Source: Phoronis australis
Taxonomy: Eukaryota; Phoronida; Phoronidae
DNA: 64,000 nucleotides
NCBI GenBank assembly: GCA_002633005.1
Contig: NMRA01000458.1
Location: forward strand, 1 to 64,000
Direction of reading: 5' to 3'
Below are positions 12,001-27,000 of the stretch, piece by piece; the stretch's first letter is position 1, and every line of letters starts with the position of its first letter. A program made the position numbers and the translations under genes. The notes under the pieces were generated by a model. The model searched no databases and was not told the DNA's origin. It worked only from the letters and a program-made list of their open reading frames with translations.

Positions 12001-15000
12001 GATTGTCACATTTGTAAGGTAGAAGTGTTTCGTTGGACTTCCAGGTCTGTGGCGTTATTTATACCGAACCAAACTTAAAAAACGAGACCCTTGTTTAAAT
12101 CAGGGGCTGCATAAAAATAATTGCAGGCGGTCTAATACACGCTGTACCAGACGTGCGCAGGCAGTGAATGTGGGCCCATTGCACTGATCACTTGGAAACA
12201 TTTTTATGATTTATTAATATATAATTAAAACCGAGCTGAGGAGCTTGAAACATGACTCACGCATGCGCGCACCCAGGCTGAAATACAGGGCGGCTCGATT
12301 TTTTGAGAGTGTGGATCTTTTACTGAAACACAAAATCGGGAATTAAAAACCAAAAAAAAACCAAAAAAACGGAACTACAAAATAAAAAAGAGATAATACG
12401 TTCAGAGTTATGAATTCTTGCCGTTTTTGTGGACTTTCGTCTCGAGTTTTTGTTTCTCTGATGCGGACCTTTTTGCCCACTTCGCCAAATGGGATTCGAA
12501 CGCACAACCTCGAATAATGAAAGCAGGCACCTATCACACTAGGCCACACCGCCTCCTCCAGGAGCTGCATAGGCTACAGGGTTTAATTTGTGTAGAAGTT
12601 TTTCTGCGTTGCGAGTTTTATAAAAATGGGTCAGTCTGTAGCCAACTACGATAAATTCATAAAAGATTGCGTGCAGTGCAACTGAAGTTCATAAAAAGTA
12701 AAACTGGACTTCCAAACCGCTTAATCTGATTTGACATTTCACGTATTTCAGAAGGACAATACTTAGTATCCTTTACGCACGGGACCCTTTTGTTACATTA
12801 GGAGTAGGATTGGTTCGTTATGCACCCTAGAGGTGGTATTGGACTTTACAAAATCGGTTGAAGAATTTTGTTTTTGTCATAAACGTTTGTTTGAAAGGCT
12901 TAAGTTTGGAAATGTTAGGACTTAAGACGGAAATTTAAAAATCATTTGTCCGCTTAAAAAAAATTAACATTAAAGAATAAAAACAACCTTAACACCCCTC
13001 TGGTGTTCCTGTTCCATGTGTGCAAAGAAGTTGAAACTCGGGTTAGTTGGTTGTATTTTCATAGACTGCAATGTACTTGGCTAAGATGGTCTAGAGATTT
13101 TGTGCGGCATACATTAGACATGTAATGAGTGGGTAACCTGCTGTTGAAGTGCGAGATAGATTCATTTGGCACGGCTGCAAGCCATTTCACCAAGTATTTA
13201 AAGGGCTCAGGAAATCGAGGCTGCTTAATCTATCACCACTAGTACACGCGCGCCCTCTAGTAATGTAAAGATTGTCGAATAGCCCCATTGTATGTCACTT
13301 GAGAAAAATTGATGATCTGACAGATATCATCAATTGCTGCACATTTCTTGATTTTTCAAAATATATATATTTTCATATTGAGGGGCTCCACCCTTGAAGA
13401 AGGCCTTTGATGACATTCAAGTGGCCACCTTTCATGTTTTTATTGACAAATTCTTAAGGATCCACTCACGGAGAGAGGGTCCAAAGTTGGACTCGATTAC
13501 GTCTAGTTTCTTGTTTTTTGTGAAATCGTGCAACCGACTTTCATGTTGAGGAAGGTCACTTCCTGCAAAGTCTTGTGACCACACGACGGTGGAATGAACT
13601 GTCACTCTTTTCGAAGTTTAAAGATGTTTAGCCTTTCATAATTAAGGTGTCCTATTTCAGACGGAGAAATGTCCCTTTGTCTCTCTATACATGTAAATCC
13701 GACACTGCCTAGTTTTCACGAGGGAAGTTGAAATTCGAAATTCATCAAAAAACACGCAACATTCGTGCACAGCACAGCAGTATCAAGACATTCGACCCAA
13801 AAATCCAAAATGTGATAAAATGCAAGAGGGTTGACCTCCATCGAAAGGGTGGAATTTTGAAAAACGTGATGAACGCTATGTGTTAATTACACAAAAGGAC
13901 TATTTCCGATGGCCACCTCTGATGAGGGCCCCCATGGAAAGCAGTGTGAACTGATGGGTCTACCCTCATTGTAAATATTACATGAACAAATAATAAATAA
14001 ATAAATGGTTAGTTACAGAATAATGTTACTGTTTCCCATAGTATCACAGGAATTGTATCCCTTTTGAAAATGATTGCTATGAGTTGTTGGTAAGGAATTC
14101 CACATGTGGAAAACACTGCTGTCGAGGCTACCATTGGGGTGACCGTGTACAAGTCGAACGAGTGTACTCAAATATTCGCAATGATAAAGAAATATTTCGG
14201 CTTTTTCTGAGGTCAACTTCAACTAGGGAACCGTTATAGGTACCTCGGAAATGAGCAAAAATACACCTTACTATGAATGCCCAATCTCCATTTTCCCCCA
14301 ATTACCCGTCAAAAATATGCGTACGTGCCTGCGGGAAATGCTTATAACATTCCGTTTTGATCAACAAATTCGGTGGTTTCGGATTTACATGTTTATGTAT
14401 CTACGAAAACTGACAGGTTAATAGATGATTTTTGACAATTACAAGCTAGTCTTTTAAGAAATGATTACGATTCAGGGAAGCCTGAATATGGAAAAAAACT
14501 CTAGTATAATTCGATTCCCAAATAAGAAAGTGCACTTGGACGCTTTTTGCCTGTCTAAGATAATTCTCAAAGACATTGATGAAATTTGGACACTTCCCAA
14601 AATTAACTCACAATTCAAATGACAATAAATGCATTGTTTTTTGACTTTGGTACAATAGTTGTCGTTTAAACTCACTAACAGGGGATCAAAAAGGAATTAA
14701 GTCCTTAAATTAAGGTAATCGCATTGTTCATGGATTTGATTGTTGGTTTCTGATTTACATGCTTATGTATCTATGAAAGTGGACTGATTAAGAGCTGATT
14801 TTTTACAACTAGAAGCTAATCTTGTAAGAAATGACAATGCTTCAATGAGCTTAGTTGCAGGCCGACATTGGGAAATTTCGATCTATCATCACATCCCCAA
14901 ATATAGAAGTACACTAAATGATTTTTATTTGTCTGAAATAAGTCTCAAGGAAATTGATGAATTTCGGACAGCCCTACAAAGTGTCCCAAAATGTGCTCAC

Positions 15001-18000
15001 ACTTCGAATGACAGTAAATTGCTTCTTGGCTTAGGAACTAGATTACTGGGTTTAAGTTTACAAACCGGAGATCGAAGAAGACGTTTAAGTACTTAAACAA
15101 ATAAAGTCATTGATCATAAAATTGGAAAGGTTCTCTTTGCACTTCCTTGATGTTTTTAGTTTCCAGTAGTATTGCGCGATGAATTTTTGTTCTTCGAAAC
15201 TGAATCGTTTGCTTGCATTTCTCGTGCATACTACACACACAGCATGCGCGCACCCAGCTTAAAATACATGGAAGCTCGAGTTTTTGAGGATGTAGACCTT
15301 TTATTAAAGAAAAAAACGGAATACGGGACTTGTTCAGAGCTATGAATTGTGCATACGCCGAATTCCTGCTTTAGTAGACTTTTGTCTCGTTTTTCTCGGT
15401 CTTTTTGTTTCTTTGAGGCGGACCTTTTTGCCCACTTTACCAAATGGGGAAAGGGTCTTTCGGGTCCCCCGAGCCCCCCCCCCCCTCTATAGGCGCGCGC
15501 ATGCACGGAGCACGTCATGACGGGCACACTCACAGTAAATTAGGGTGTAACCATGCATTACGTCTGCGTAGAATATCAGTTACCCACGGGAACTGAATTT
15601 GAACTCCAGACGTTGAAGTGTGTACATTTTTGGGAGACACTCTATGTCATTTCCCCCAGCAACCACAACAAATTGGACTACCGGCAGTGTTTCATCTAGG
15701 GATTCTGAAACGGCCACAAAGGCACTCATACCAGTTGCCTTGGAATCTCACCTTTCCAAAAAATCACTCCAAAGAATGGCCATAATAAATTGAAGTTTTC
15801 CCCGAAACTGTATCATAATAAAACAAACCTTGACCTTCAACCCAGGGAAGAGGAATAGGTACGAATACACTGTTGGAATCATAGACATCACATAGACCAG
15901 GCGCGCGCCACTCAGGTAAATGCAGCTCGCGTTGTCAATATGACGCCATAGACCTAACTCACGCGGCGGACATTAAAATTCAAAGCGAGGCTCACTGCGA
16001 TAAGGAGGCACTGAACAGTTCTCATAGGGATTTGACTATCAGAACACACGTCAATGGACTCTTCAAAAACTGCATGGAAATAAAGAAAAGTTTTGAGTCA
16101 TTTCACATCACAAGCCCTACAGATGAGCACAGAAACTTTGTACTCTTGTATTTTTGACCTTTTCACTCCCAGTGGAAACCAAGTTGAACTAAGAAAAATA
16201 AGGGCAAAAAATGCAAAATCGGCACTTTTCACCCTAAAATCACCACTTCCCTGCCGATGCTCCACTAAAGCCAACATTAGATTGCGAAAGCAAATTTCCT
16301 ACCAATTCCAAAAATATGGTACAAAAGTACTGTCAACCAACTAGGTTTTTTGAAAATCTGGCTTGTTTGAGGGCTACCTGAAATCGCGGCCAATTTCTCA
16401 GTTGCTACACAGCAATGCACAATTGCAACAGGGGTCCACCATCTTGAAGAAGAGTGCAGCTACAGCCGAGAAAGTGGACTTTTTTCATTTTCAGCATGTT
16501 CACAAATACAAACAAACCACATTCACTGAGCAAACATGCAATGCCCACCTACAAAATGCCCCCAAACTTGGCCTACTCCAAAATTTTAATATTTTGACAG
16601 TGCAAATTGGCCGCGTGCCACCTAAACAAAGCGGAAGTTGACACTGCGTGAGTTAAATGGCCGGTCTTTCGAGTTTAGCCTGGATATTAAATCTTAAAAA
16701 TGTGTCGATAATGAACTACAGAAACGTAGAAAAATACATTAGAGAACAACTCAATACACCAAAGAGTTCTCTGGCGGAAAGGTATAATTTCTTTCGGAAA
16801 ACTAGGTTCGCATCGTAAAAAGTAAATATGACCAAATTGCGGCGATCGTAGTGTTACGGATTAGGTGTTATGGTGAATGCAGCGTTACATTTTTTTAAAG
16901 GAGGCAGTGTTGCCTAGTGTGATGGTGCCCGCCTTCTTTACTCGAGGTTTTGGGATCGAGTCCCACTGGGCCACACTGCTAGACCCTTGAGTCAGGTTTC
17001 TAGCTCCTCAGCTCGGTTTTAATTATATTTCAATAAAGCCCAAAAATATTTCCAGGTGATCAGTGCAATGGGCCCATATGTGCGGCCTGCCCACGTCTGG
17101 TAAAACGTGTACCAGACCGCCTGCAATTATTTTTTTCCTCTTGTAAATTGATGATAATGCTTTCTGCACGAACCAGGTCATCTGCTTGTATTGTTGACGA
17201 GTTGAAGATATATTCGACAGTGGTGGCTCATCACATTTTGCTGTGATGTGCAATTAGTCACATCTGGTTTAATTTGTTGATCAAGCATAGCCTAGGTCCA
17301 GGTGAGGCAGGGACTACCGGGACTAACAGTTGATTTGTCATTGATCTGAAAGAATAATTGATGTTACTAAATATATTTTTATTAAAATAAATAACCAGGC
17401 TGGTAAATGAAAATAAAATTTTTTTGACCATCAATTCTGCTTTCTTGGTTTTGCTAATTATTATGTTTATTTCATGTGTTAGGTATCAAATATCAATCTG
17501 GACGAAGTTGAATTTTAAAATTAAAACACCTAATTCGTTCGTCCAAAGCATAATCTCGTTTGAGAGCTCAATTTCAGTTAACTGGACAGAGCAAGCATAG
17601 TTATCATGTTTCTTCAGGGGCCTCATTATCCGAGGGGATAGGTGCCTATGCCATCTGAGAGGGGATTTTTTTCGCCGAGTGAGGGGAAAATCTACCTCCC
17701 GATCACCATCAATAGCACCCCTGCTCTGTTTCAATTTCTCATTGGCTGTCTCAAGCATGATTCTGTGCTCTTTCAAGTTGTCACCTGTGTGGTTAGGTCA
17801 TTTGAACTTCGAAGAGAAATTTTCAATCACTGGGGGAATTTTTAGGCCTCGTGGGGGGAATTTCGCGGCAACCCAGATGCGACAAAATAGGACTTTTCGA
17901 AAACATTTAAAAATTTTACACGGACGTATATTCCTTCGTTGCGGCGTATGGCAACTACACAACGCTTCCGAATCTCAACGTCCTTAGGGATTGTAAAACA

Positions 18001-21000
18001 GACAGTTGAATGTCCGTGTTCTAGCCGTTCGAGCACCGCCGACCTAAGCCAACAGAACTATCGTAAGGAGCCTCGTTTTGGAACTCGCCTCTTGTCGGCG
18101 TGAATTAGGTCTATATTGGAGAGTGCTACACAGGAAAAAATGGCGGAAAACACTGGGAGCAGTGTTATGCCTGCAGACAAAGATTTAAGTTTTTTGGTCC
18201 TGTCATTGAGTCATGGGTTTTTTTGGTTCGGCCATGGAATTTAGTGGTGCTGCAACTAGGTTTTTGTGTTCTGCCACCATAGTTTAAGCGGAGCGAATAC
18301 ATGGGTGGTTTCCACATCAGTCTTGGTGATTGAGACCATATAAGATCAATTAAAAAGATAATTGTTGACCACCATATGCTGTTATCCAATGATGGTGCCG
18401 TTTGTTAGTTATATTTAAGTAAATATTTGGTATTAATGACAATCATGTATTTTTACTTGTACTGAAAAATAACATCCCCGAACTTACCCGCCAGCCATCG
18501 AAATCAGTACATCTAAGTAAATAATGTATTCACTATTGAAATATGTACTACATTAAAAACTCATTTCTTAATAGGTATTAAAAAATCAGATGTTTTCTGT
18601 TCTATCAAAACAAACACATTCCAGCAAAATCTGTACTTATGTCGAAGTTGATATTGGAAATTTTCTAGATGTGCACTGCTTGCTTACGAGCTCTCTGTTT
18701 TGTGACGAAACTTGCGCAAAACGTATCGTGCATAATAACCAAAATATCAAACCTGTACGACTAAATTGCGCATCCAACCTTTACCCAAAATATGGAATTT
18801 CCCACTCGAAACCGAATGGAAATATACCCAACCGAGCCGTTGTAGCATTAATTATGACCCCGTGAGAAATTACCCCGGTTAGTTTCTTCACAGGGTCTAA
18901 ATTTAATGTGAAGAATTTTCAGCCCATGAACAAAATGACCCCACGTCCGTGAAAACCTGTCCTGACGGCTCCCCTGCAACAGGAGGGACGGATAAGCAGA
19001 TAGCGTGCGTGAGAGAATTTCTCGGCTGAGGGTCGCGCTGTACGTATATCATATTAAGGGCGGGGATGGATAGGAACCGAAATAGTGGGTGGGAGCGGGG
19101 CTGATCTTTTTGTGAGCACACAATTACACGGTGTGGGGATACTACAAAACGCCAAGTGCCTGGTGCTTGATCGGGGGGACTTCAGATCCGTGAGAGAGGA
19201 ATACCGTGCGTTAGAAAAAATATTTGTACGTTGGCAATTCCGAGCGAAGCACAGGAAAGGAACTTGGTCTGTGCTCTTTGCTTTTTTCAGTACGGCGTTC
19301 TCCCGTTGAGTCTAACTTGTTAAGTTGTATATCACAACAAATTGGGCGGATGACCGTTGTGGCCAATATCTTACACTCTGGACGACAGATTAACTCCATT
19401 CTGGCAATTAGGGTTGAACGGTCAGCTCTGTTCTGTTCGATAATTGCTCTAATCTCCGATAACATCGTATCTTATAACCCTCACTGGGCTGTGCTGTTAA
19501 AAACAAGTTAAGTTATAAAATGTTTGAACATAAACCAATGACATTTCTGAATTGCCCATCAAATACTGATCAAGCTTATAGTTTTTGAATCACCAAATTC
19601 GCCCAACTACAATCGAAGTTAAGTCTGTCCGAACGTACCAACGTACTGGGTTTGACTGTGTTCACATGTGATCGGTTATAAGCCTGGTAGATAATTTATC
19701 TGCATGTTGTCCTACCAGACAAAAGACTATGCTCGGCAGTTAACAAAAGAGCTAGATGTCATCACACGCTCACAACCTCTGTACTGAACAGAAGAACGCC
19801 CTAATGAACTTTAAAAACCTGTCAATTATTTATATGACCCCAATGAGGTCATTTTTCACGGTAGTTCACATTAAATTTAGACCCCATTAAAAGCGACCCT
19901 GGTCATATTTCAAATTAACCAAGTTACCCGGGGTCATTGTTCAACACGGTGAAAAGGCTTATTGGGGCACCACGAAAGTATGTCCCAAGTGAGTGGCACG
20001 TCTCCTGGATATAATGTATTTGCATCGAGCGACACGAATTAAATGTTAAGGGTTGATGAAATCAATAATCTTATCAAAATTTGGTCTAGAAGAAAAATCT
20101 CCTTTTTTTGGGAAAGTTACGGTGGTAAAAACCTTGATGGTGCCAAAATTTATTCACATAATGACAACCCTGCCTACTCCATCAGACATTATTATGAATG
20201 TATTGAAAGCAAGCATTTTTATGTTTATTTGGAACAACAAAGTTGAGAGAGTGAAGAGGGATGTATTAATTAAAACTTATGAGGAAGGGGGAGTTAAAAT
20301 GTTGAATGTGATTTTTTTAACAAGGCTATAAAAATCTCATGGATAAAGAGACTACTTAGCTCTGAATCAAAACGAGTAAAATTGTTTGAACTTGGAACAC
20401 GGATTGCAAAGTCAAATATTACAAATTTTGGAAATGATTTTATTAAATATCACACTGAAGTAATCAATCCATTTTGGAACGAAATTCTAAGTAACTGGTC
20501 TTTTTTCATTAGTGAACAACCCCATAAAGATGAGAATGATTTACTCTCAACAAATTTATGGCAAAATGATGAAATAACAATAGACAGAAAATCTATCTTC
20601 TTTAGCAAGTATGCTAGTAGTGGTGTTCTTTTCATTAATGACCTACTTGATGAAAATAACAGGTTTTACTCATTTACTGAATTTATAAAGATCTCGAATA
20701 TTTCTGCAAACTTTGTGGAATATTGTTCTCTGATTGAGTCTATTAGGTCGTTTCTGAAGAGAGCACCATTACAAATTCAGTTAATTAAGATATATGGACC
20801 AATAATACCTTTTAATATCGGTTCCGTAATTTTTTAAACTACACGTCAATATGAAAAACAGTATATGAAATTGCTTGCCAGAACAAAATTTTGCCTATTG
20901 CCTAAAAAGATTTCAAGAAGAAGGTAATAACTTAGGAAGTGATGACTGGAAAAAAATTATGTTAATTGTCTCTTAAAACTACTTATGATTTCAAGTTACG

Positions 21001-24000
21001 TACACTGCAGTTTAAACTATTACATAAAATACTTGTAACGAACTCTTTTCTTAAAAAAATTAACCTGGTGGACTCTGATGTATGTACTTTCTGCCATTCA
21101 CAAAGTGAAACAGTGGTTCACATCCTTTTCGAATGCAATAATATAAAAATATGGATAGAAGAATTACGCAGTTGGGTGTTGTTGGTAAAAGGTATAAATA
21201 TGGTTATTGACAAGAACAATGATTTTTGGCATGCCTATAAGTAATGAAAATAAACTTTTAAATTGGATACTTTTGCAGTTAAAACATTTTATTTATCTAT
21301 CCAGGAGTAAAAAATAATCCCCAAATTCAGTCATTTCCTTAACATATTAGAAAGAGAATTTTATATTCAAAAATTTTTATGAGATAACGGTAATTTAGGT
21401 GAATACCATGCAACCTGGAAAAACTGGTTAACCATAAATTTTGCCTGACAACATCCTACTTAAAGTGGAGGGGTATGTTGAGGGAGGCGGGTGCGTGTGC
21501 GCGTGTGTGTATGTTAAGAGTGAGAATAGCTTGATTTTTGGCTTGCATGTCTGTATTTCTGATCTGTATACCAATAAAAAAGCGCCTGTGCTTAAAACAT
21601 CCGTCTTTAGCACAAAGATCCTTTGGTTGCACACTTTGCTTGAAAGCATGTTGATTATGATTGTTGGTCCTGATTTCCGGGTCATCATCCAAGCTGGTAG
21701 TGATCCCATGTGTCCATCTCTATAGGTCTCCAACAGTATTTCCCAGCGTTCATGATCGTAATTGCACGTCTGAGTCGAAATGCACGTAGACTTATTTTTA
21801 CGTCGTATTCTTGTTAACAGAGTATTAACGAATGCCAGGACTTCCAAGAGGTTCACCATTTATGGTTGCGTGCACTATGGAATTATAGAGGATTCAAGCA
21901 TTCGTGGCGTCTACGGAAATTGACGTTAGTTTTTAGTGACTTGACAAGTTATACTACGTAACAAAAACACGGATATTGAATTTCAACAACAGATCATACC
22001 AAATGGTATTTTGAATTCACAACTATTGGACAGAGTAAATCGTAGGAGAAAAACACAAATGAGTGTTGGCAACGTGGTTCCGATGGTGAGAGATCTCACA
22101 AATAAACTTTTGAGCACACCTCCAGAAATCGCCTTCGCATTATGTCCAGGCTCTCGTTCACCCTATTGCATTCATTCAATAGTAAGTTGAGGAGTTGGAG
22201 ACAGTTTTGTGCAATGCTCTAGTGTCAACCAGTGAAGCCAAGATACAACCCCGGGTCTTCCAAACAGGAGTCTAGTTTGCAAGATCAAACCATTGGGCCC
22301 CTCTTTCTCCTCAACATGGTCTTAGAATACCTTGACAAAACCTGGACTTTTAACTCGGTGCATTATTTCACCTTATGACTTTTGTTGGAAGATGGTGTCA
22401 TCTTCATGGATGATAATGCAAGATTGGTTCAGGGCCAAGATATCAACAAGTTGTAATCAGAGCTAGTTATTCGCATAAAGTGAAATGGAAAAAGCCTCCA
22501 ATGTAATACCCATGGAACTCATGTGTCTTGATCTTTCATATAGTTTACTCCTTCCAATAGTTAAAGACGAAATGAAAGTTCTGGGGAGCGACAATTAAAC
22601 GAATTTAAAGGTGAGGTTGACGACCAAACCAAGAAAATCAACTACCACGACACACACGCCAACTACCAACGTATAGATCAACCATTAAAAGTGCATCGAG
22701 GAATCAGTTAACGTCCTAGAAGCACAGGTTTTTAACCCTTATTAAACGGTTAAAAGACCTTGTAAGGAACCACGCAGTACTTATCTCATAACCAAAACAC
22801 AATCCGTAGTCGACGAAAGTTTAAAAAAACGCGTCACTCACGATTCCGACCCGAAGATCACACCGCCATTTTGAACTAACCTCGAACCCGGAAGTACAAT
22901 TCATTCAGGAACCCAGGCTTAGTATACGCCGGCTGTGCTACTGGAGCAGTGTTTGTTACCAGCCCGCAAACTGGGATAAAATAATCGACAGCGGACCTCA
23001 ACTTTAATAAAACCAAAACAGGGACAATTAGTACTGGAAATGTTGACAAAATGTGGCAAAATAAATTTCGACAGAAATTATTTTTGTCGGAATCGGAGCT
23101 GCAGCCGTTGACCCAGTGCAGACCGATCGAGACAACTCGCATTGACAAAAGACGAAGGCATGCCGACCCCGGCTGTTTTATCGGAATAAATGGTTCAAAT
23201 CATGAATGCCGTATACATACAAAGATAGTTTCCGACACTTGTATAAAATTACGGACTAGTAACAGTCCTGAGCCAACGATTGAATAACAACCGGGGCCGA
23301 CTATGGCGAGCTAGGCTAAGCGTGTTTTACTGGGTTTAATTAACTCTGGTAATCAAACAGTATAAACAGAACACCGAACATGCAACATCAAATTATTGAA
23401 CAAATTGCTATACAGTTAGACCACCCTGACAGTTAAACTTGCCAAAATATGGAAAATAAATTTAGACGCGACTTCGCTACGGCCGGGCAGCTGACTGCCA
23501 TGAGTCGGAACACCACTTGGTGGCAAAATAACTTCAGGCAGAAAACTTGCCATGGTGACAAATGTTTTAACATCAGTATTAAAGGAGAATGCCACTCGAT
23601 TTCATTAGTCTCTTTTACAGTCTTAATCGGTCTGTATCCACATCGCCTCTTATGCGGTGGACCTCACCTTGCCAAGAGATGTCGCGTTAACCTGTGAAGA
23701 AGGTGAGAAACGACGCAGCGACGTCAGTGGTTCATCTGCAAAGTGAATGTCGCTATATTGCGGTGCATCGTTCCCGCTTGTCCGAACTATGAAGCTGCGA
23801 AGAAAGCGGGTATATCGTTTTTCGACTTCCTCGAGAGCCCGAAATGCTTAGGAAGTGGCTCGCGGTACCGAGGAATGAAAAGTACGCTGTTAATAGCAAA
23901 TATAAGGCCTGTGGCCGGCATTTCGTCGACAGTGATTTCTCTGACGAATTCCGGCTTACCAAAAAACTATCCATTGCCTGTGCATGTTCACGGCGCATCT

Positions 24001-27000
24001 CTAGTATTTCTTGATCAGTGTATTCCGGTTCGAACTGATAGCGTGTGAAACCTAGCGATCCGACCCGTGAAGTCTTCGTCGCATGAGCTCTCGACTAAGT
24101 CGGGATTGGCGCCTGGCGAGTTGCCATGTAGACGTTTATTATTCTGCGTTTTGTTTCAAAATGAATTATTCTCACCCTAACCAATGCTTATATGAAACTG
24201 AAACAAAGCCATTTCTAGCTCTCGAGGAAGTCGAAAAAACGATATACCCGCTTTCTTCATAGTAGTTCGCACAAGCGGGAACGATGCACCGCAATATAGC
24301 GGCATTCACTCTGCAGATGAACCACTGACGTCGCTGCGTCGTTTCTCACCTTCCTCACTGATTAACGCTACACCTCTCGGCAAGATGAGGTCGACCGTAT
24401 AAGAGGCGATGTGGATATAGACAGATGAAGATGATAAAAAAGACTAATTAAATCGGGTGGCATTCTCCTTTAAGCTGCTTTGTGTTCGTGATGTCCAGTC
24501 CCGGCGGCTGCGACGGGCCTGATTAGGTTCCGAGCCACTGGCGGGGAGTAACAAGGGTTTTGTTTGTTTAGAACTGAAAAAATCGCAAGTCTAAAAGTAC
24601 AACACGCAGCTATGTTCCCCCGTCTGTATTTCACGGAAGAATGATTTAAATTTATCACCAAACAGACCCAAACTCCCGCGATCGAACATGGTAAATTGGC
24701 CTACCGAACTCAGCTGTAGGCTACGGTACGTTTAAATACCTATAAATCCGTAACAGTGAACTAAAACAACATGCTTGTTCAAGAACTCGATGTATTTGTG
24801 AGGGGTTTACATCGAATTATCATGATTTATTGGTGTAAAACGGTGAATTCAAGCTTTAAGTTGACACCAGAATCGTGTTGTGAGCCGCTGAACAGACTTC
24901 GTTCGAACCTATTACGTCATTGGTTAATTTCAACACCTCCGTCAGCCGTTAAGTGTCGGGTAAAACAACTGAACTTGCTGTTATCGAGTGGAACTACTAG
25001 ATCTAAATTGATTTTTAATAGGTTGTTTTTGGGTGGCATTCTCCTTTAATGCGTTTAAAGTAAATGGAAAATTCCCACTTAGCCAGAAACATTCGTATAC
25101 GCTGTTAGCCGGCGGAGCCGAACCGCCTGCAGTGGCCTCGGCCTTCGCGCAGACAGTGTGCTCCGCGGGGCAAGATGAAAACATTAACTAGGTACCCGGC
25201 CCTGAATGAGTGAAATTCCTGTGACAAAGAGATTAAAATATACTGCGTCATGCTCCTAACACTGCAATATTTTCCCATCGCCGACATTCAGCTCATTGAC
25301 TAAAATTCACTACGCTCCCCCCGCTCCGGCGGAATTTTTATATTTAGACAACAGAGGTATATATTGTAAATTTGTTTTTGTGAGGTTTGAAAATATAGTT
25401 TCTCTGATAATTGAAAATCAAAGCCAATTTAGCAAGTGATTATTTTCCCGGCGAAGAGTCACGGCGACTGCAGGCCGGGGAATTACCGGTACTTCGCCGG
25501 TTACTGTGTCCTTGCAGCAAAATCAAGCACAGATGTGGAGCTCAATGTTTTGAGATAAAGATTGTTTTTGTTTGTCGAAACATCGCCGTATGTGGATGTT
25601 TTTTATGTTACATTTTTAAACGGCCAGTAAGCCGGTGCCGATTTGCTGCCAATTACGCACTGCACTCACACGTCCGGGTAGTCATCATGACACGGCAATT
25701 GCTCACTTCAGGCTGGTACTTTGCATCAATTTCAAGATATGGCGATAAAGATAAGAAATTTGTTGATCAAGGAACTCTTTCTCCTCTAATTTATTACCTA
25801 AACAGGTACTGTTGCTAATTTGACGTACCCTCGCAATGAGTCAGAGCTGACCTCACAGCCGAGCGTTGGCTACGCCGGAGACTGTGCGACTGTACTTCAC
25901 AAACATATGATTATGCATTAAATACCATTCGTCATGTGCAAAGAACAGGTAAATAAACAATCAAGTTTGTATAAAAAGAACCAAAATGGGAATCAAAAAC
26001 AACCAAACAAAGTAAGTACGCTCACGGTGATGTCAATACGTTTTCAAGCACACCATGACTGGCATTCAGGAATCTTTCCTGAACTGACTGACAGGAACTC
26101 GAGTCATGGGAATAGACGGGAATAGTCGATGATTTTCCCATCTCGGCCGAGGTACAAAATTGTGCTAAAAAGGCTTTTAGTTTGATAACAGAAAGGATGG
26201 GAACATGGTGTCATGTTACATATTACTTAATTTGGTATATATTTTAAGTTTTTGAACTGGAATGCCCTTTGAGATACGGAATTTTAAATTAATAAAAGAC
26301 AGTCACCAAATTCTAGTATAACGAAATGTGATGTGGCCGTCAGATGGCGCACGTGGTAGTAAACCAACACACCAATAGGCCTACCCTTGAAATGACTAGA
26401 GTACTATATTGAATCAGTTGCATCGTTGTGGTTACAAACCATGGAATCAGTTAGAAATATAAAATAGTATATGATATAATGATTATTACAAATGAACAGA
26501 CTGATGACTATGAGACTGAGACGATACCTCGATAGGCCTATTAGCCACTACCAGGCCCTATGCACTACAGTTCTACGGGTCGTAGCACTATAGATCGGCC
26601 AGCTGACCAAATACTAATCAGGCTGAGACCAAAGCCTGCACGAAAAGTCTATACCTCTCGGCTGAGAATAGAATCGAACCGTTTTGTCTCCTGAGCGGTC
26701 GAGTCTGCTGTGGACTGGTCAGGTTCCAGCGGTCTGATGGCGTGGTGACCTGCGGTTTGACTCTGCCTCGAGAGCTACATTGTAGCACCTTACATATTAT
26801 TCTTGTTAGCATCGTGCGATGGACCCATCTCGTGACAAAGTTCGCTAAAAATTGGAGCATTTCTTGCATAATGCTTGTGATAAGCTCTGCTAGAGGCAGA
26901 AATATGACTGTATGCACTTTTAAAATTTTAAAGACCTCAATTAGGACATTTTGAAGGGCATAACCGCATTATACTACAAAATCACAAAAATGGCACATTT

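Noticed and set aside
12488-12558. tRNA gene on the minus strand
   Set aside because: Box A and box B are present, but the cloverleaf stems do not pair well and the sequence continues into a repeated body, as in a SINE.
20382-20837. 151-codon open frame as an independent gene
   Set aside because: It is the middle of a frameshifted L1/Tx1 LINE protein; both neighbours continue the same protein in other frames.
21441-21859. Overlapping open frames on both strands, up to 143 codons
   Set aside because: They run through a GTGTGCGCGTGTGTGT simple repeat beside the LINE 3' end and show no domain on either strand.
25411-25818. 135-codon + strand open frame
   Set aside because: No domain, no start context or splice support. 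It lies in the transposon-rich intron 1 of gene 1, and its cysteine-rich stretch does not form a known finger spacing.
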